Shown: positions 11,201-26,200, counted from the stretch's first letter. The stretch: 64,000 nt of DNA from Sebastes aleutianus (GCA_916700875.1 CAKAKS010000066.1:17232361-17296360); one strand, 5' to 3'. Notes: a model not told the origin generated them from the sequence alone. Numbers and translations are program-made.

Positions 11201-14200
11201 AATAAGATGCTTTAAATCTGTGTTTGCTGCACGAAAACTCTGTGTGTGTGTGTGTGTGTGTGTGTTTTTGTGCGTCTGTGTGTGCATACAGCTGGACGAG
11301 ACTTTCTCTGTGGTGCTCAGTAGCCACAGCACTCCACCCAGTCGCCTAGGCAACCGCAAGGAGGTCAACATCACAGTGCGGAAGAACGACGACCCCTTTG
11401 GGGTCATTGAGTTCAACCAATCAGGACTGACTGTGGCCATCAATGAGAGCAAAGGGGACGAGACGCACCGGGGTACTTTGAAGTAGCAGTCCTTTTAGAT
11501 AATAGTGATGCTTTTCCATGTCAAGTGGGATCTCATTGACACTTAAAATGGACCTAATTGGAGTGAAACACAGAACATTTGTATGCATGGGGGATGAGCA
11601 GGACTATGATTTAAGTTTGTATTTTAAACGTATCATATTTGTGTAATGCACAAGAATGTGTTAATGCAGATGAAGAAGGTCAACTTGTAGAGCTGGAAGT
11701 TTGGGCCCCACACAGTGATGATGCAGTCAAATATTCAATCTGGTCCTGAGAACAGGAGAGGCAAAAAGCTTCTCTCAGCCTCTTGTGAATGTACCACCAG
11801 TGTTTGCATACAAACATAAATGGGAACTGTACAACAAAAAACCTTAGCTGTGAGCCAACAAAATACATTATTATTGTGCTCTATACCAAAATGATGGCCT
11901 CGACCAGAGGTAAAATGTCAAGAGATAAGTGCATACACAAGAGTTAATGACTTGGAAGGTTTCAATAGCTTAATATATAATCTCTGTCTCTTCTGATTCG
12001 CCTTCAGCGGTGTACCCAGTAGTGAGGAACAGGGGTCACTTTGGAGAAGTGTCGGTTTCCTGGGTCTTGGAGCCAGCCCTGTCCGGAGACATCTACCCCC
12101 TCCAGGGAAACATCACCTTCATGGAGGGGGAGTACCTCAAAAACCTCACTCTCTTCTCTGTACCTGATGAGGTAAAATGATAAACTGAACTCAAAAATGC
12201 ATGCAATCCAAATTTGAGTTACATTTCAATGTTTCAATTTTAATATTTAATTTAATTTTCAGATCCCAGAAGACATGGAGAATTTCACCATCACTTTGAT
12301 AAATGCTACAGGCGGCGCTAGACTGGGAAACATACTCGATGCCAATTTACATATTAATAAGAATGATGACCCCATTTACTTTTCTGGTAAGGATCCTGTT
12401 CTGATAACTGTTTATGAAGGATCCTCTGTAATAATATATTGACCCTTCACCTCTCCGGTCACCTCCCTGTCTCTCCTCCTTCGCCTAACCCTCTCCTCAG
12501 AACCTGTGGTGGTGCGGCTTCGGGAAGGTGGCGTGGCCAACTTCACCGTCCTGAGGGCAGGACGGGCGGACTTTGTTGCCACGGTGATGTACCGTGTGGA
12601 ATACGGCGAAGCATCTCCAGGTGACCTCACCGTGCTGAGTAATGACACATTGCTGGTGTATGACGTGGGCGAAGGGATGAAGAACATCTCTGTGGCGGTG
12701 GAAGATGATAACATACCGGAGACTGATGAACCTTTTTACATTGTTCTCTACAATGCTACTGGTGAGTGTGAGCTTCCTTTTAAACAAGTGGTTAGCACAG
12801 GGGTGCACTGTGTATTAAACTTCTGTGGATCAGTGCTTATGGCAGGTTGTATAGTGGCTGTGTCATATCTTCATATATATGTTGGTCCCTTGAGATCATG
12901 AAAACAATATAATCTGCATCCCCTCCGAGGATTAAAAAAGATGAAAGTCAATTTCTTTTCTCATTTTCCAATGTGCTTTATAGTAGAAGAACCATGCGAT
13001 CACATCTCATCTCAAAATCAACACCTGTTTATCCTGTTGTCTTAATGCCAGTTGAGGAGTAGCTAGGTTATTTAGCTTTGTCTGTGGTAACACTGAGAGC
13101 TCTCCTAATCCCAGTATTGTGTGTCAGGGATGGGAATGAAAGACCAGTGGGCCCCAACAGGACCTTAATTACCAGACTCCAGACTTTCTAAGACACAAAG
13201 ACCGGCCACTCCACCGGCCTCTCTCTGTCTACTGATTGACATGGAGTAGGGTCAGTAAGGGTTAGCCTGTGGTTTATGCCAGGGGATGGTTCTTTACAGT
13301 GATTGTGTTAAAAGTCAATAATCCTCATGTTAGAGGTCAATCAAACTCATTCTGGGACTTTAACACTCTTTACGTTTCCTCTTTAATTAGGAGCAGATTT
13401 GCATGCCCGTTACTTGAAGTATGTGCTTGTGAGAGGTTATTGCAGTTGCAGGAATGCTGTTCCTGCAAAAAAAAAATAATACCCCCCTGTAGTTTTTATT
13501 CCTTTCTTATTTTTATGAAAACATTCAAATATAATGTTTGTGGTTTATTGAGGCTTTGTACTTGGTTTTGTTCGCTTTAACTCCTTTACTAAGAGAAGCC
13601 TTTATTTTTGTACTCTGTTTTTTTAGGAATAAGAAGCCCTGTTGTCCTGGGCTTGGTTGCCATAGTTATGGTGTGCTATGTTAAGGAGACAGCCTCCCCC
13701 TATTGCATGAAATTTAGCATGACAATAATAATAGGACCAGTGCAATCCATGTCAGCCCCTTTTGTGTCTATTTATCTGTCTGTCTGTCTTTCTGTCCATC
13801 CGTCCTGATCTAACCTGTTAATATGAATGTGTACACAGGTGATGCTGTTGTGTATGGAGCAGACACAGCTACTGTGGTGATTGAGGCCAATGATGATGCC
13901 AATGGGATTTTCTCCCTGGAAGCCATAGAGAAACCTGTCAAAGAGGGCAAGACCAGTAATTTTTAGTAAGGAACAGGCCTTCAGTTCATGTTTCTTTTGT
14001 GCAAAAAATGTATTTAAAAGTTTTTAAAGAGTTTTATATTGGTTTCATGCTCATTCGCACTTAATTATTTCAAATTAAAAGTTTTTTCTATGCATTGACA
14101 AAACTCTGAAGTTGACATTTTGGAGATACAAAGTTTTCCGCTGTATTCTATTACTGAAATTATAACTCTTTTCTCTTCTGCACACAGTGTCCTGCGTGCA

Positions 14201-17200
14201 AGGGGCCATTTTGGTAATGTTACAGTCTTCTGGCAGCTGTTTGCCAATGACTCAGTGACTCCTCTGGAGGAAAACCAGGAGTTTACCAACACATCAGGCT
14301 CCATCACCTTCACTACAGGGGAAGAGACCAAGCCTATTGTCCTGGAGGCCATCTCAGATAAGCTTCCAGAGTTCATTGAGTTCTTCGTCCTCAGGCTGGT
14401 TAATATCTCAGGTGAGTTCAGGATAATAGTGACATATTTGTCAGTTTTGAGAGATATATTTTATATATCACTAGAGAAAAAGTGCTACCATAACAAATAA
14501 TAACTGTCATTGAGTTTAAACTTGACATCATTTGAGTCATCAACTTTAAAATCTCAATACTGATAATTCCAAAAAAGACAGTTTTCGTTTATAATGCTGT
14601 CTTGAAAACCCTTCAGCTCTTGTCCATAATTTCTTAAAGGTGGTTACCCGGGGGAGGGCGGACGACTAGCCGAGACTTCTCTGAATGCCTCGGTTCTCAT
14701 CCCTTTCAATGACGACCCATTTGGTGTCTTTGCCATCACTGACAGCAACCTGGACCAAGAAGTAGCTGAAGATGTACTCTCAGAGGATGATATGGCTGAT
14801 GTCACTTCCTTCACCATCCTCCGACAGCAGGGTACTTTTGGTGATGTGCGGGTTGCCTGGGAGATTGTTTCTGGCCGCTTCCCAGAGGGCCTTCCTCTGA
14901 TGGATGACCTGCTCCTTCTAGCCTCCTTCCCAGACGAGGTTGAGCTCAGGCCTCATGCCAGGCGACACCACTCAGCCACAGACACGTGGTTTTTCTCCGG
15001 GCTTCCTGGAGCTTATGGGACCATCTCCCCTGAAGACGGGCCGGCTGCTGTTGGAAACTTCACCTTCTCTGCCTGGCTAGTGCCCAGAGCAGACACTGAC
15101 GGCTTCATAGTCAGCAAAGGAACCAGGAACGGGACCTTGTATTATGGAGTGAAGGTCCACACCAATGAGTCTCATGTCACGGTGATGCTGTATTATACAG
15201 TGATAGGATCAAACAGTCCCCAGGTGGCCCGGGCCACTGCTGAGAAATTTGTCGAGGATAATGCCTGGTTACATGTCATCATTACTGTTGATGATGGGAT
15301 TATTGAGTTCTTCCTGAATGGGAACCCTATTCCTGGAGGACTGAAGAGCATCAAAGGAGAGGGCATCACTGATGGTGAGCTTTTTTTTATCAGATATTTA
15401 TTAAACATAGCAGAGTGACAAAGGTCAGGTTGTTGAGCATATAGTGTCCCATCATATTCCTGTTAGTGATGTTCAGCTACTGTTTGTTTGACAGCACAGT
15501 TTGTATGTGTTTAGCATAAATGTTGTCATGACCAGGCCCGCCGTGTGTCTTGCTCGTGCCCAGGACCAGATGATTTCAAAACTATTTCACATCATGCCGA
15601 GTCCATCATGCTGGACTGAGTAGTTTGTTAAGTTTCCTGTTTTATGTTCTAAAATGCAAATGTTACTTTTTATAAGCGTTTGTAATGTGTCTGTTCAGAA
15701 CATGGTGGTTTGGTAGTTGTTATTTTCGTGCTGGATTATAGTTTTAACCATTAGTGAGGTGGCTGTTACATTTTGTAACACGAGGTAGCTCGTTATGCAT
15801 CTTGTACTCGTGGTCGCTCCGCTTAGGACTGCGAGCGTCAAAGCTTGCATGTAGAGTGGCAATTATCAAGTTAAAATCTTCATCTACTACACTCACCTAG
15901 TGTTCCTCCGCTGTCGGCAGCCCTGGTCATGACGATGATGAAAAATTGTGCAAATTGGCATTTAATATTACCAATTTGTTGGAATGTGAAGCTGTGATGA
16001 AGTTGTTCTTTTTAATTCTTGCAGTGTCATTTTAGTGACATTCATAATGTCAAAATGTCACCTAAAGGCCAAAACCTAATCAGGCCAGATAATGACTGGC
16101 CAGTATCGTTTTCTTGCGCTGTAAGGTTTTTTTTACTGCTCCCTCAGCACCATGGTCAGTGTCAGAGAGACACAAATACCATGCTCATGTCCTTGTAATG
16201 ATGATGTCATTGAATCTGCTTGTGTGAGTTTGTGTGTGACTGTCTGGGGAGAGGGTTTCAGGCTTCCCTCTCATTGTTCACATATGGAATGACAACAAGT
16301 CTTAACTTCTTACAAACATAATGCATGCACACCCTCACACACACACGCACCCACCGCTCAGTCAGTTCCTCATTGTTCAGGACGACTGGGACTCTGCTAT
16401 GCTTGAGTGACCACTTAGCCTCGGCACTGCTGGATATTGTTACCGCTAAAGGGAATCAGCCGGCATCTTCTTTTCTTTCTATTCTCTCTAATTAATGGAG
16501 ACAATAGTCGTAGCCTGTATTGGACCAAACGCTCCCGGAGGGCGAATATTCTGATGGTTCTTTGGCTAACTTCAATCACTGTAGATGTATACATAATCAT
16601 CAATCATGTCATGCGTTATTGTCTGCTACTGGTAACTCAACCCACAGAGGAATTGTTTTGTGTCAGGGCTTTATACTTGCTCACTGTGGCAGATTTTCTG
16701 CATCTGTTCCGTTTTGTGCAAGTAAAGGAAGCGATAGGCACAAGAGGTGTAAGTATATAAATGAGTAATGAGAAGGAGCCAGACCTGGGCATTAGACGGC
16801 CTTAATCAAGATTCTGTTTGTGGTCCCAATACACTCCAACATAGCAACCAAATTTGTTCCACCAGAGATATAACTATGTGACAAAAACAGTTATTTATTA
16901 TACATTATACATGATCTGTAATACAGGCAATACATCTACAGTTAATGAATTAGAACTCATGATAATTTTTTTTTTTTTATCTGTAATGTCATATCCTGTA
17001 CACTGTGCTTGAGGCAATGATAGTGATTTATTTTATCCAACCATTTCCTACTTATACAGCTTAAACATACATTATTTATGCTATTTGCTGTATTAAATAG
17101 TATGCACTGTTTTTTTTCTGTGTCTTTCTACTCCAGGACCTGCGTTAGTGTTTATTGGGTCAGATCCTGAGGGCGAACGGCGGTACACAGGCCTTCTCCA

Positions 17201-20200
17201 AGATGTTCGCTTATACAGGACCAAGCTGAACCGCAGCCACATCCACGAGCTTCACACCCAGCCCGCTAAAACAGACCTTCGCAACATCTCAGGTTACCTA
17301 CGATACCGGCAGGAGGAGAGGCAGAAGTCGTTTGTGGTGGAGGTCAGGGATGATAACGAGGAGGAGGGAGAGGAGGTGTTCTACCTGCAGTTGGTGGCAG
17401 TTCATGGTGGAGCGCGCCTCCCTTTCCCCAGGCCCACTGCTACTTTGAGAGTCATGAAAAGTGACAATGCCAATGGGCTTTTTGGATTCACTGGTGCCTG
17501 CATACCTGATGTAAGTCCACATTATTTAGTCAGTAGCATTTAGTGGAGCATTTTTGCTTCTCTGAGCATCTGTAAGCACCTCACAAACAATGCAATTACA
17601 ACATTTTTAATGTAAACCAGACTGTTAATCAATAATCAATAAGCCTGAGTCTACATGACCACTGTTACAGTAGCATTAATCATCACTCAGTTGTGTCTAC
17701 AGATAAAACATATGCTTAGAAACACATGTAATGTAAACCGACTGGTTTGTCAGTCCCTGTCCTGCTGCATATTTCATCAGTCGTCATGCCTGGCTGCAGC
17801 GAGAGCATGCTCTCGGTTTTTAGTTGGATTGGATGCGTGGGCTCTCATGTTGGCCCCTCTCAGGTAGAGCGACAGCTGGCGAGGCTGCAGCAGGTCTGCC
17901 AGTCAGGGCATTCCTGTAGAAGTGGATCATGAGTTCCAGCACTGGAAAATGGGAGATCTAGTTCCTCGTTTCCATCAGCAGAACAGGTGGCAGGCCTGGG
18001 GATGGCATTCCATCGGAACTGGAGGATCTTCTTTAGGTCCTTGATCCTTTGGGGATAAATAGACGTAGAGGCATGTGGGCTATCAGGTGCTTTCTCTCTA
18101 AATCACATTATTACTGTGCTGGAATTAGTCATAAAGATAGTTGGTAAGACTTGCTCATTTAAGCATTCAGTAATCATCATTTCCTCCAGTGGTTCAGAAT
18201 TAATCAACATTTTTCTTTCCTTGTTTGTCCTCATAGACCACCGAGGAGGGCTCCACTATCTCTTGTGTGATTGAGCGTATGCGGGGATCTCTGGACCACG
18301 TTTATGTCAACTACAGTGTTACCCAGCTGGATAGCTTGGACAGTGAGACGCCAGCCCATCAAGATTTTGTTAATGCCACCGGAGCTGTTCTTTTCATGCC
18401 TGGACAGCGCTCTGAGGTGTGTGTGTCTGTGTGTGTGTGTGAGAGTGACTCAATGGTTTGACCTGTGTGAGCTGGGGGAAACCCCTCTGGGTTTGTCCAG
18501 GGTCACACAAAGCGCATACACACAATGGGTAAAAACACATGTGATGCACCTTGTGTGCACTGTATTTACACATCAGCGTATTGATTTCAAATACATGCTG
18601 TATGTTCAGTTTAACATCAGGATTTTATAGTTCACATAAATGCAAATGTTTTTAGACAACCTGCGCCATCTAGTGGTTGCTTGTTTGTGAATTTACTGAT
18701 GAGTCAACAGGTGCCAGCTGATAATTAAGCTTTTACTTTGACTACTGAACTATAGACTATTTTTTCAAGAGAACTAGAAAACAAAACTAATGGATGCATA
18801 TCTTTCTGTTAGGTATTGAACCTGTTGGTGTTGGATGATAATCTCCCAGAGCTGGCAGAGTCCTTTCAGATTACACTGGTGTCAGCAGAATCCGGTGACG
18901 GGAAGCGTGGCTCCACCCCCACCAGTGGTGCAAGCATCGACCCAAATAACTCTGTTAACACTGTCACTGTCACAGCTAGTGACCACCCCTATGGTATTCA
19001 CTCACATGCTCAAAAAACAGTACTGTTGCACTTTCAATGTTGCTATTTTTAGCAGTCAGCGATCGGTATTTATGAGATTATGGTGTGACAAGTCTCTCTC
19101 TCCTTCTACCTCTTATACACATTATTCCTCCCCCACTCATTTCCTTCCTATTTCCATCACACCTTTCCCCTCCTTCTCATTACATTCCTCCCCATTTCCA
19201 TTCTTCTAAACATAACACACAAACACACACCCTTCCATGATCCAGGCCTGCTGCAGTTTCAGCCCAGCCCTCCAGGAGAAGGATTGATCTCTCCAGCGTT
19301 AGAACCTGCCCACATAACTGTTAACGAGGAGGATGGAGAAGTCCGTCTGCTGGTGGCCAGGGCCCAAGGCCTTTTGGGAAGGATCATGGTGGGATACAGG
19401 ACAACCCCATTCACAGCGTCTAGCCCTGAAGACTACGAGGTTTGTTTCAACTCAAGTCTTTAATCGTACTCATGCATACACGCCGATGATGTATCGATAA
19501 ACTAATAAGCAGATGGAGACATTTTACATCTTTCTCTGTATTCCACCGGCAGGACTCAGAGGGCATGCTGGACTTTCTTCCAGGGGAGAGGTTAAAGTTC
19601 ATCACCGTGACCATCATGGACAATCCTGTCCCTGAGCTGGACAAGATTTTTAGAGTGGAGCTCTACAATGCTGATGGAGGAGGTGAGAAAAAAATCATGA
19701 CGGTACTGATTTCATTAGTTTAAGTCCCATTTTGAATTACTTTTTATTTTCATTCTTTACCTACCTTATTTAGAGCTGAACTGACCCTGTAATGAGCCCT
19801 ACTGTTTTTGTGTGTTTTGTGTGCTGTGCTCCTGTGTGCTTCCCCATACCTGCCCACCTGCGTGACTGCCTACCTACCCTCCTTCCCGTTTGCCCTTCGA
19901 TCTCTACTCTTCGGGTGTGATTCTAACCTGGTGTGACACTTGTTTGATCCTCGTGTGTGATCCGTCAGTGGATCAGTTTCTGCGTAGTGAAGGAAGTGGT
20001 AGTGGGGAGAGTGACTCTGACTTCCTCCTTCCATCCTATCACCACCATGGTAAGTATCCCCCTCCTTTTCTCCCTAAGCTGCTTCTTGTCTCCATTCCTT
20101 CACCACCACACCCACTTCATTTCTCTCTCCCTAAGGCTGCATATGCTCAATGTCAACTTCTATTAGTGATCAAGTGACATGTTGTTGCTGCTGCTGACAA

Positions 20201-23200
20201 GCATATCTGATCTGATACTTAATACCTTTAATAAAATACTATGTTTTTCTTTCAGAATAATATTTTTGGCTGGTTGAATAGAATTGGGAAACATAAAAGC
20301 TGGGAAACTGTCCACTAAAAACTTTATTACTGAAATTCTTGGGTGAAGTGGACTGTTGTGCACTATGACACACAGTACACACAAAAAAATCATCCCTAAC
20401 ACTTCATCAATTAGTATCTTTCAGCTCGGTCAAGTGCATATTCACACGTACTCTAGGTGTGTCCGTGCACATGCATGTGTGTTTAATTGTGTGTGGTATG
20501 TACATTGTACTGTGACCCTTGTGAGAAGTACCCAAGGAGAGGGATGTGGGAAAAGCAAATAGCTTTTCACAGGCAGTAGGGGTAAGTGGTTGACATAAGT
20601 GTCAGAGACCCCACTGTTTCACACTTAGTTTGGGCTGCTGTCACCTATTCTGAAATAACCCCCACACACTCTATGAGGCTGCCATTTCAGTCTGATTCTC
20701 TTGACCATAATAGCACTTTATTTGGTGGTAAGAAGGTGTGTATTATTATTGAGCTATTTCTTTTAAAATCACCAGCTTTATTGATGATCGTCACATTTCC
20801 ATTCCCTCCCATTGGGTCCTTTTCATTTACTTCAAAGTGAAACTCCTTAAAGTGCAACTAGATTGTATCACTGAAAGTAATCCAGGGTTGTATCTGGTAT
20901 TTCATGTGTAGCCAGCTTGGGAGTTGGGTCCCGTATCACAGTGACCATCGCTGCTTCTGATGATGCCCATGGAGTGTTTCAGTTCAGTCCTGATTCCCTG
21001 TCTGTTAATGGGACCGAACCTGAGGATGGACACAGCTCTGTGGTCCTTCAGGTCAGTGTAATACACAGTTTAAAAATCAGGAAGAACCCGGAGAGGCTCA
21101 CGGAGATAAATATGTCCTTGTGTTTGCATTAGCACGTCAAGATTCTAATACTTCTCTTAGTCAGGTTTTTTTTAATACAGTGTATGGTTAAGTATTGTTC
21201 ATCATCATGCTATTTTCTTTTTGTTCTCTCGCAGGTGGATCGCTCCTTTGGTGACCTCTCCAATGTAACTGTGTACTGGGAGGCAGATCCCAGTTCTGAG
21301 GGGGAGCTCCTCAGCAGGTTTGGGAACATCACCTTTGGTGTAGGTCAGACATCAGAGAACATCATCATCAATGTAGCCCAGGATGAGATCTCTGAGCTGG
21401 ACAAGAGTTTCAACGTGTCCTTGGTTAACGTCTCCCACGGTCGTCTGGGTGTCCAGACATCTGCTACTCTGAATGTGCTCGCCAGCGATGATCCTTACGG
21501 TGTTTTTGTATTCGCTAATGTAACAAGGTTTATTCGACTTCCTGAAGCTGACTCAACTGTCTCCCTCACCATCCTGCGACAGAGAGGCCTGATGGGTCAG
21601 GTGCGTCCTACTGTAGAAGGTTTAGAAACGTAATAGGAAGTATAGAAATTAAAGCTGCTTATGATTTTGTTTCTTTGACTTTTAATAAATAAATAAACCA
21701 GAATGACGTATTCCCACATGTGGTGGATGTAGCAAATGATTTTCCATTTTTATTTGTCTAGGTGCGAGTCACATATGGGACACTAAATGAGGCAGATCCG
21801 GCCCCTTACAGGACCCCTGGGGTGGGTCGAGCCACTGAGGGGCGGGATTTTGTTCCCCTTCTGGATTCTGTTGTGTTCTTGGCCAATCAGAGTGAAGCAA
21901 ACATCACCCTCCGAGTACTGGACGATGAGGATCCGGAAAGAGACGAGTCAGTGTTTGTGAAGTTGATCAGTGTTCAACTCATCAAAGGAGAGCAGGAGAG
22001 GCTCAGTAAGATACCGACATTATTAATATATAATGATACTTCAACCATGGGCCAGTTGCATAAAAATAGACTAGTCCTTGTCTTAAATATAACTTTAAGT
22101 CAGACTTGCTATAGATACTTAAATGTACCTGTTTTATAAAGCTTTCCTATGAGTGGCTAATGTAAGACTGACTTAGATAGCCTGTTGCACAATGCATTAT
22201 GGGTGAAACAAGACATTTCACAGAAGAGAAAATATGGAGGATGCAACACCAAAAGTAATGGATTAGCTCAAAGTAATATTTATACAACAGACAGGCTTAA
22301 TTAGACTAGTGTAACCTGACAATCTAAAGCCAAGACTAGTCTTAAACTAAGTTTATGCGACTGGCCCCATACCATACTTAACTAATGAAATATGCTTTTA
22401 CTGTCCCTTCCAGTTTCCAATTCCCCTTCTCTGGGCCCCAGGACTGATATTGTAGCCCAGGTCATAGTGGAGGCCAGCGACGATGCTTTTGGAGTCCTCC
22501 AGCTGTCGACTTCTGCTGTCAGTGTAGCTGAGCACTACGTGGGGCCCATAATAAATGTCACACGTGTTGGGGGGATTTTTGCTGACGTCTCTGTCAAGTT
22601 CAGAGCAGTGCCTTTGACCGCCAGAGTCAGTAAGTGTTGGGCATGGAGCATGGATTTAAATCCCTATCTCTATGATTTGTGTCGAGCAAGCAGGCCATGT
22701 CCACATGTATGTGCATGTGTGTAATCCTATAGGTGAAGACTACAGCGTAGCCTCCACTGATGTGGTCCTCCTAGAAGGGGAGTCCAGTAAATCTGTACCC
22801 ATCTATGTCATTAATGATATGGTCCCTGAGCTGGAGGAGACCTTTCTCATCGAGCTGATCAACCAGACCACCGGAGGAGCTCTCCTGGGGGAGCTCACAC
22901 GTGCCATTATCACCATACTGCCTTCTGACGACCCTTTTGGTGCCTTTGGTTAGTATCCAGGATATGTTTCAATCTTTTCATCTTATTTTGGACAATGTTA
23001 AGCGAGCTCTTGATTTTGTTTCTACCTAGTCTTCCAAGCAGTTCCAGTTACCATAGAGGAACCAGGGTCCAACTCCATTGAGGTCACGTTGCCTATAGTC
23101 CGTAATGCTGGTACTATTGGCACAGTGGTAGTCCAATGGCAGGCCACTGTCAATGGTAAACTAGCAGTGGGGGACATCAGACCTACATCGGGAGAGGTGA

Positions 23201-26200
23201 GATTTGCTCCTGGAGAGACCATGAAGACGCTCCAAGTGGAAATCTTAGCTGACGATGTACCTGAGATCACTGAGGTAAGAAGCTGACAGTGAAAATGCCA
23301 ATGTGAACTATGGGACATGATACATCCTTTGAAATAGTTTACATAATTTTAGTTGCAAATGTTTATTAAACTCCTTCTCTCTTTTCTAGATAATTAAGGT
23401 GGAGCTTACTGGTGCCAGTAATGGAGGAAGCCTCGGAGCCGATACATCTGTTGACATAATAGTGCCTGACAATGACAACCCATACGGGACAGTCTACTTT
23501 GAACAGTCTGTTTACCGCCTCCAGGAGCCACTGGAGGGAGTTTATGGAGCCAATATTTCTGTCCGCAGAAGGTACTTTTAATGATTGTTTTCTTCTGAAA
23601 TAATGGTTTTATTTGAAGATTTTTCTGTACTCTTACTTACATTAAACCCCATTTTCTCTATCATCCCCAATGCCTTTATTCCAGAGGCGGTCACTTTGGT
23701 CGCTTGGAGATCGTGTACAGCACCTCTGAGATCGACATTGTTGGCTTGGCTCAGGCTGATGGCCAAAATCTGCTAATGTACTATGACCTCCCAAAACCAG
23801 GCGTGCCATCCACTGCCCCCCTTCGGACAGTTAACATCACTGGTCAGAGAGATCCCCTGGCTGCATGTGCTGCTGCCTGTCTGAGAGAGCGTGCCTGCCG
23901 GGCCTTCTCTCTGGCATCAGGGGTGACCCCACCATCCTGCACTTGGGTGACTTCAGGGGTTGACCAGCTGACCTCTGAATCTCAGGTCATGACTTATGTA
24001 AAAAACCTCACTGCAGCTGCTGTCCTGTTCAGTGCCCAGGCTGTGGCAGGGAGTGATTACACGCCTGTAACAGCTCAAAGTGCCTTCATGGAAGATGGGT
24101 CAGGGGATGCCAACCTCACAGTCCCAATCTTGACTGATAAATTCCCTGAAATGGATGAGAGCTTCTCCATACAGATCTTAAAGGTAAAACCCAATCAGAT
24201 ATATTTCCCTGTGTTATTTATGGTTTAATTTGTGTTACATGCATTCTATTTTAACTGTATAACAAAATGTTTTACCATTTATTGTTTAAAGGTAGAGCTG
24301 ATGAATCTGACTGTGGCACAGAAGAACCTGCCCTCGATTGGCCAACCAGACGAAGTTGTGGTCACTATAGGGATGAACGGAGATGCATTTGGCGTGTTTT
24401 TGATATACAGCCTCAGTCCAAACGCCACCAACGACAGGCTCTATCTAGAGGTTCGAGAAGAGCCTAGGGTTGCGGTGCCCCTGGTTATAGAGAGGAGAGG
24501 AGGGAATCTGGGCACCGTCACCGTAGAGTGGAGGTTTGTTGGAGGAAAGGCCACACCAGATGCTGACTTCACTGGGACCGGAGGGACTCTGGTCTTTGAT
24601 GGTATGTGGATCACTCGCTGATTATCAAGAGTATCAAGAATTATGTAAAACCAACTTCTCAGAATTAATTATTTGGGGCAATGGCATGTATTTACTATCC
24701 TCTCTGCCTACAGGTGATCTGAAGAAGACAATAGAGATAGTAATCAGAGATGATATTGAGCCAGAGGACAATGAAAGCCTCATGATTGGTCTTGTTAATA
24801 CGGAGGGAGGAAGTCGGATCCTGCCCAGCTCTGACACTGTAACCATAGTGATACTGGCTAACGATAATGTGGCCGGGATAGTAGGATTCCATCCAGCTTC
24901 ACGTTCTGTCATCGCCAGAGAAGGTGGGTAGCTATTTTTGATGTGTGAGTGTGTTTGGATATTCAGTCTATAGTATTTATGTCCAAGCACATTATCACCC
25001 CCATAGTTTACATTCCAAACCCTTTCCCCTGTCCCTGTCACTAGAGATGTGTGCTAATTATGTATGAGTGCAAACCTAAGGGAATGCACTCATAGTAATG
25101 GCAGCATGTAGCAACAGGTGGGCTCTGTGGCTCTCTATCATTATCTTGAAATTATGTATGCATGAGTGGTTGAAGTCTCCCTGAGTATAATCCATACAAT
25201 TACAGACCTTGAATTGCCTCTACTGGCATCCACAGTATAAAAAAAAGCAATTCAGTTTAGAAGTCCATAAATGTATCAATCTTTACAAACCTATATTTGA
25301 AGTTATATTTCATATTACAGGTGAGAGGCTGTCCTTATCAGTGTTGAGAACGGCTCCAGGTCTGGGTAATGTCACTGTGGACTGGACTGCACAAGGGCCC
25401 CTTGTACACCGGACCTTCACCCAAACCTCAGGGTCACTTTTCTTTACTGAGGTAAATACTAGATGGAGGTCATTGAAAATTTTGTTGTGGGATCATAGTT
25501 AAACACATTTATTGCACAGTATGGCGAAGCATGTTTGTCTTCTGTGAGGGTAGTTGAAGGTATCAACCGCAGAGCTTTATCAAATCAACTAAAAAAAAAG
25601 ATGAAATGCTGTAATTTGTTGTATCCAGCAGTAATTATGTATTTCGGGGTGTGTCTCCTACAGGGAGAACTAAATGACACCATAGTCCTGCAGCTTCTGG
25701 ATGATGCCACACCAGAGGACAAAGATGAATACAAAGTTTCCTTGTCCAACATACAAACGTTTGGTAATGCATCTGCTCCTACTGCCTTTGTGGGCGATAA
25801 TTGTGCATGAAACCACAAATACCTCAAAATAACACTAAACAGAATTCTTACACAGATTAACGTCCCCCTGACTTCCACACAGGTGTTGTTGTGACAGGTC
25901 ATGCTGCCCTGGATGTTCAGGGCAGCGAGGCGGTGCTCACTGTGGACACCAGCGATGAGCCCTATGGGCTGCTGAGCATCGCCCCGTCGTCCCTCAGGGT
26001 GACCACAGAGGAACGGGACCGAACTATAAACATCTACGTCAATAGAGAGTTTGGAGCCTCAGGTCAGTGGGTACACAAAAACGTGTACTAAATGAATTGG
26101 TTCCCTTTTAATGAATTAATTCCTTTTCTTTACCTTGTAGCTGATATCATACATGTTTGTGTACAGGAGCAGTGAATATCACCTATGAGGTTCTAAGAGG

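Noticed and set aside
16437..16768. Overlapping open frames in intron 18
   Set aside because: No homology recognised, no suitable splice sites, and LamG strands already join directly across the intron.
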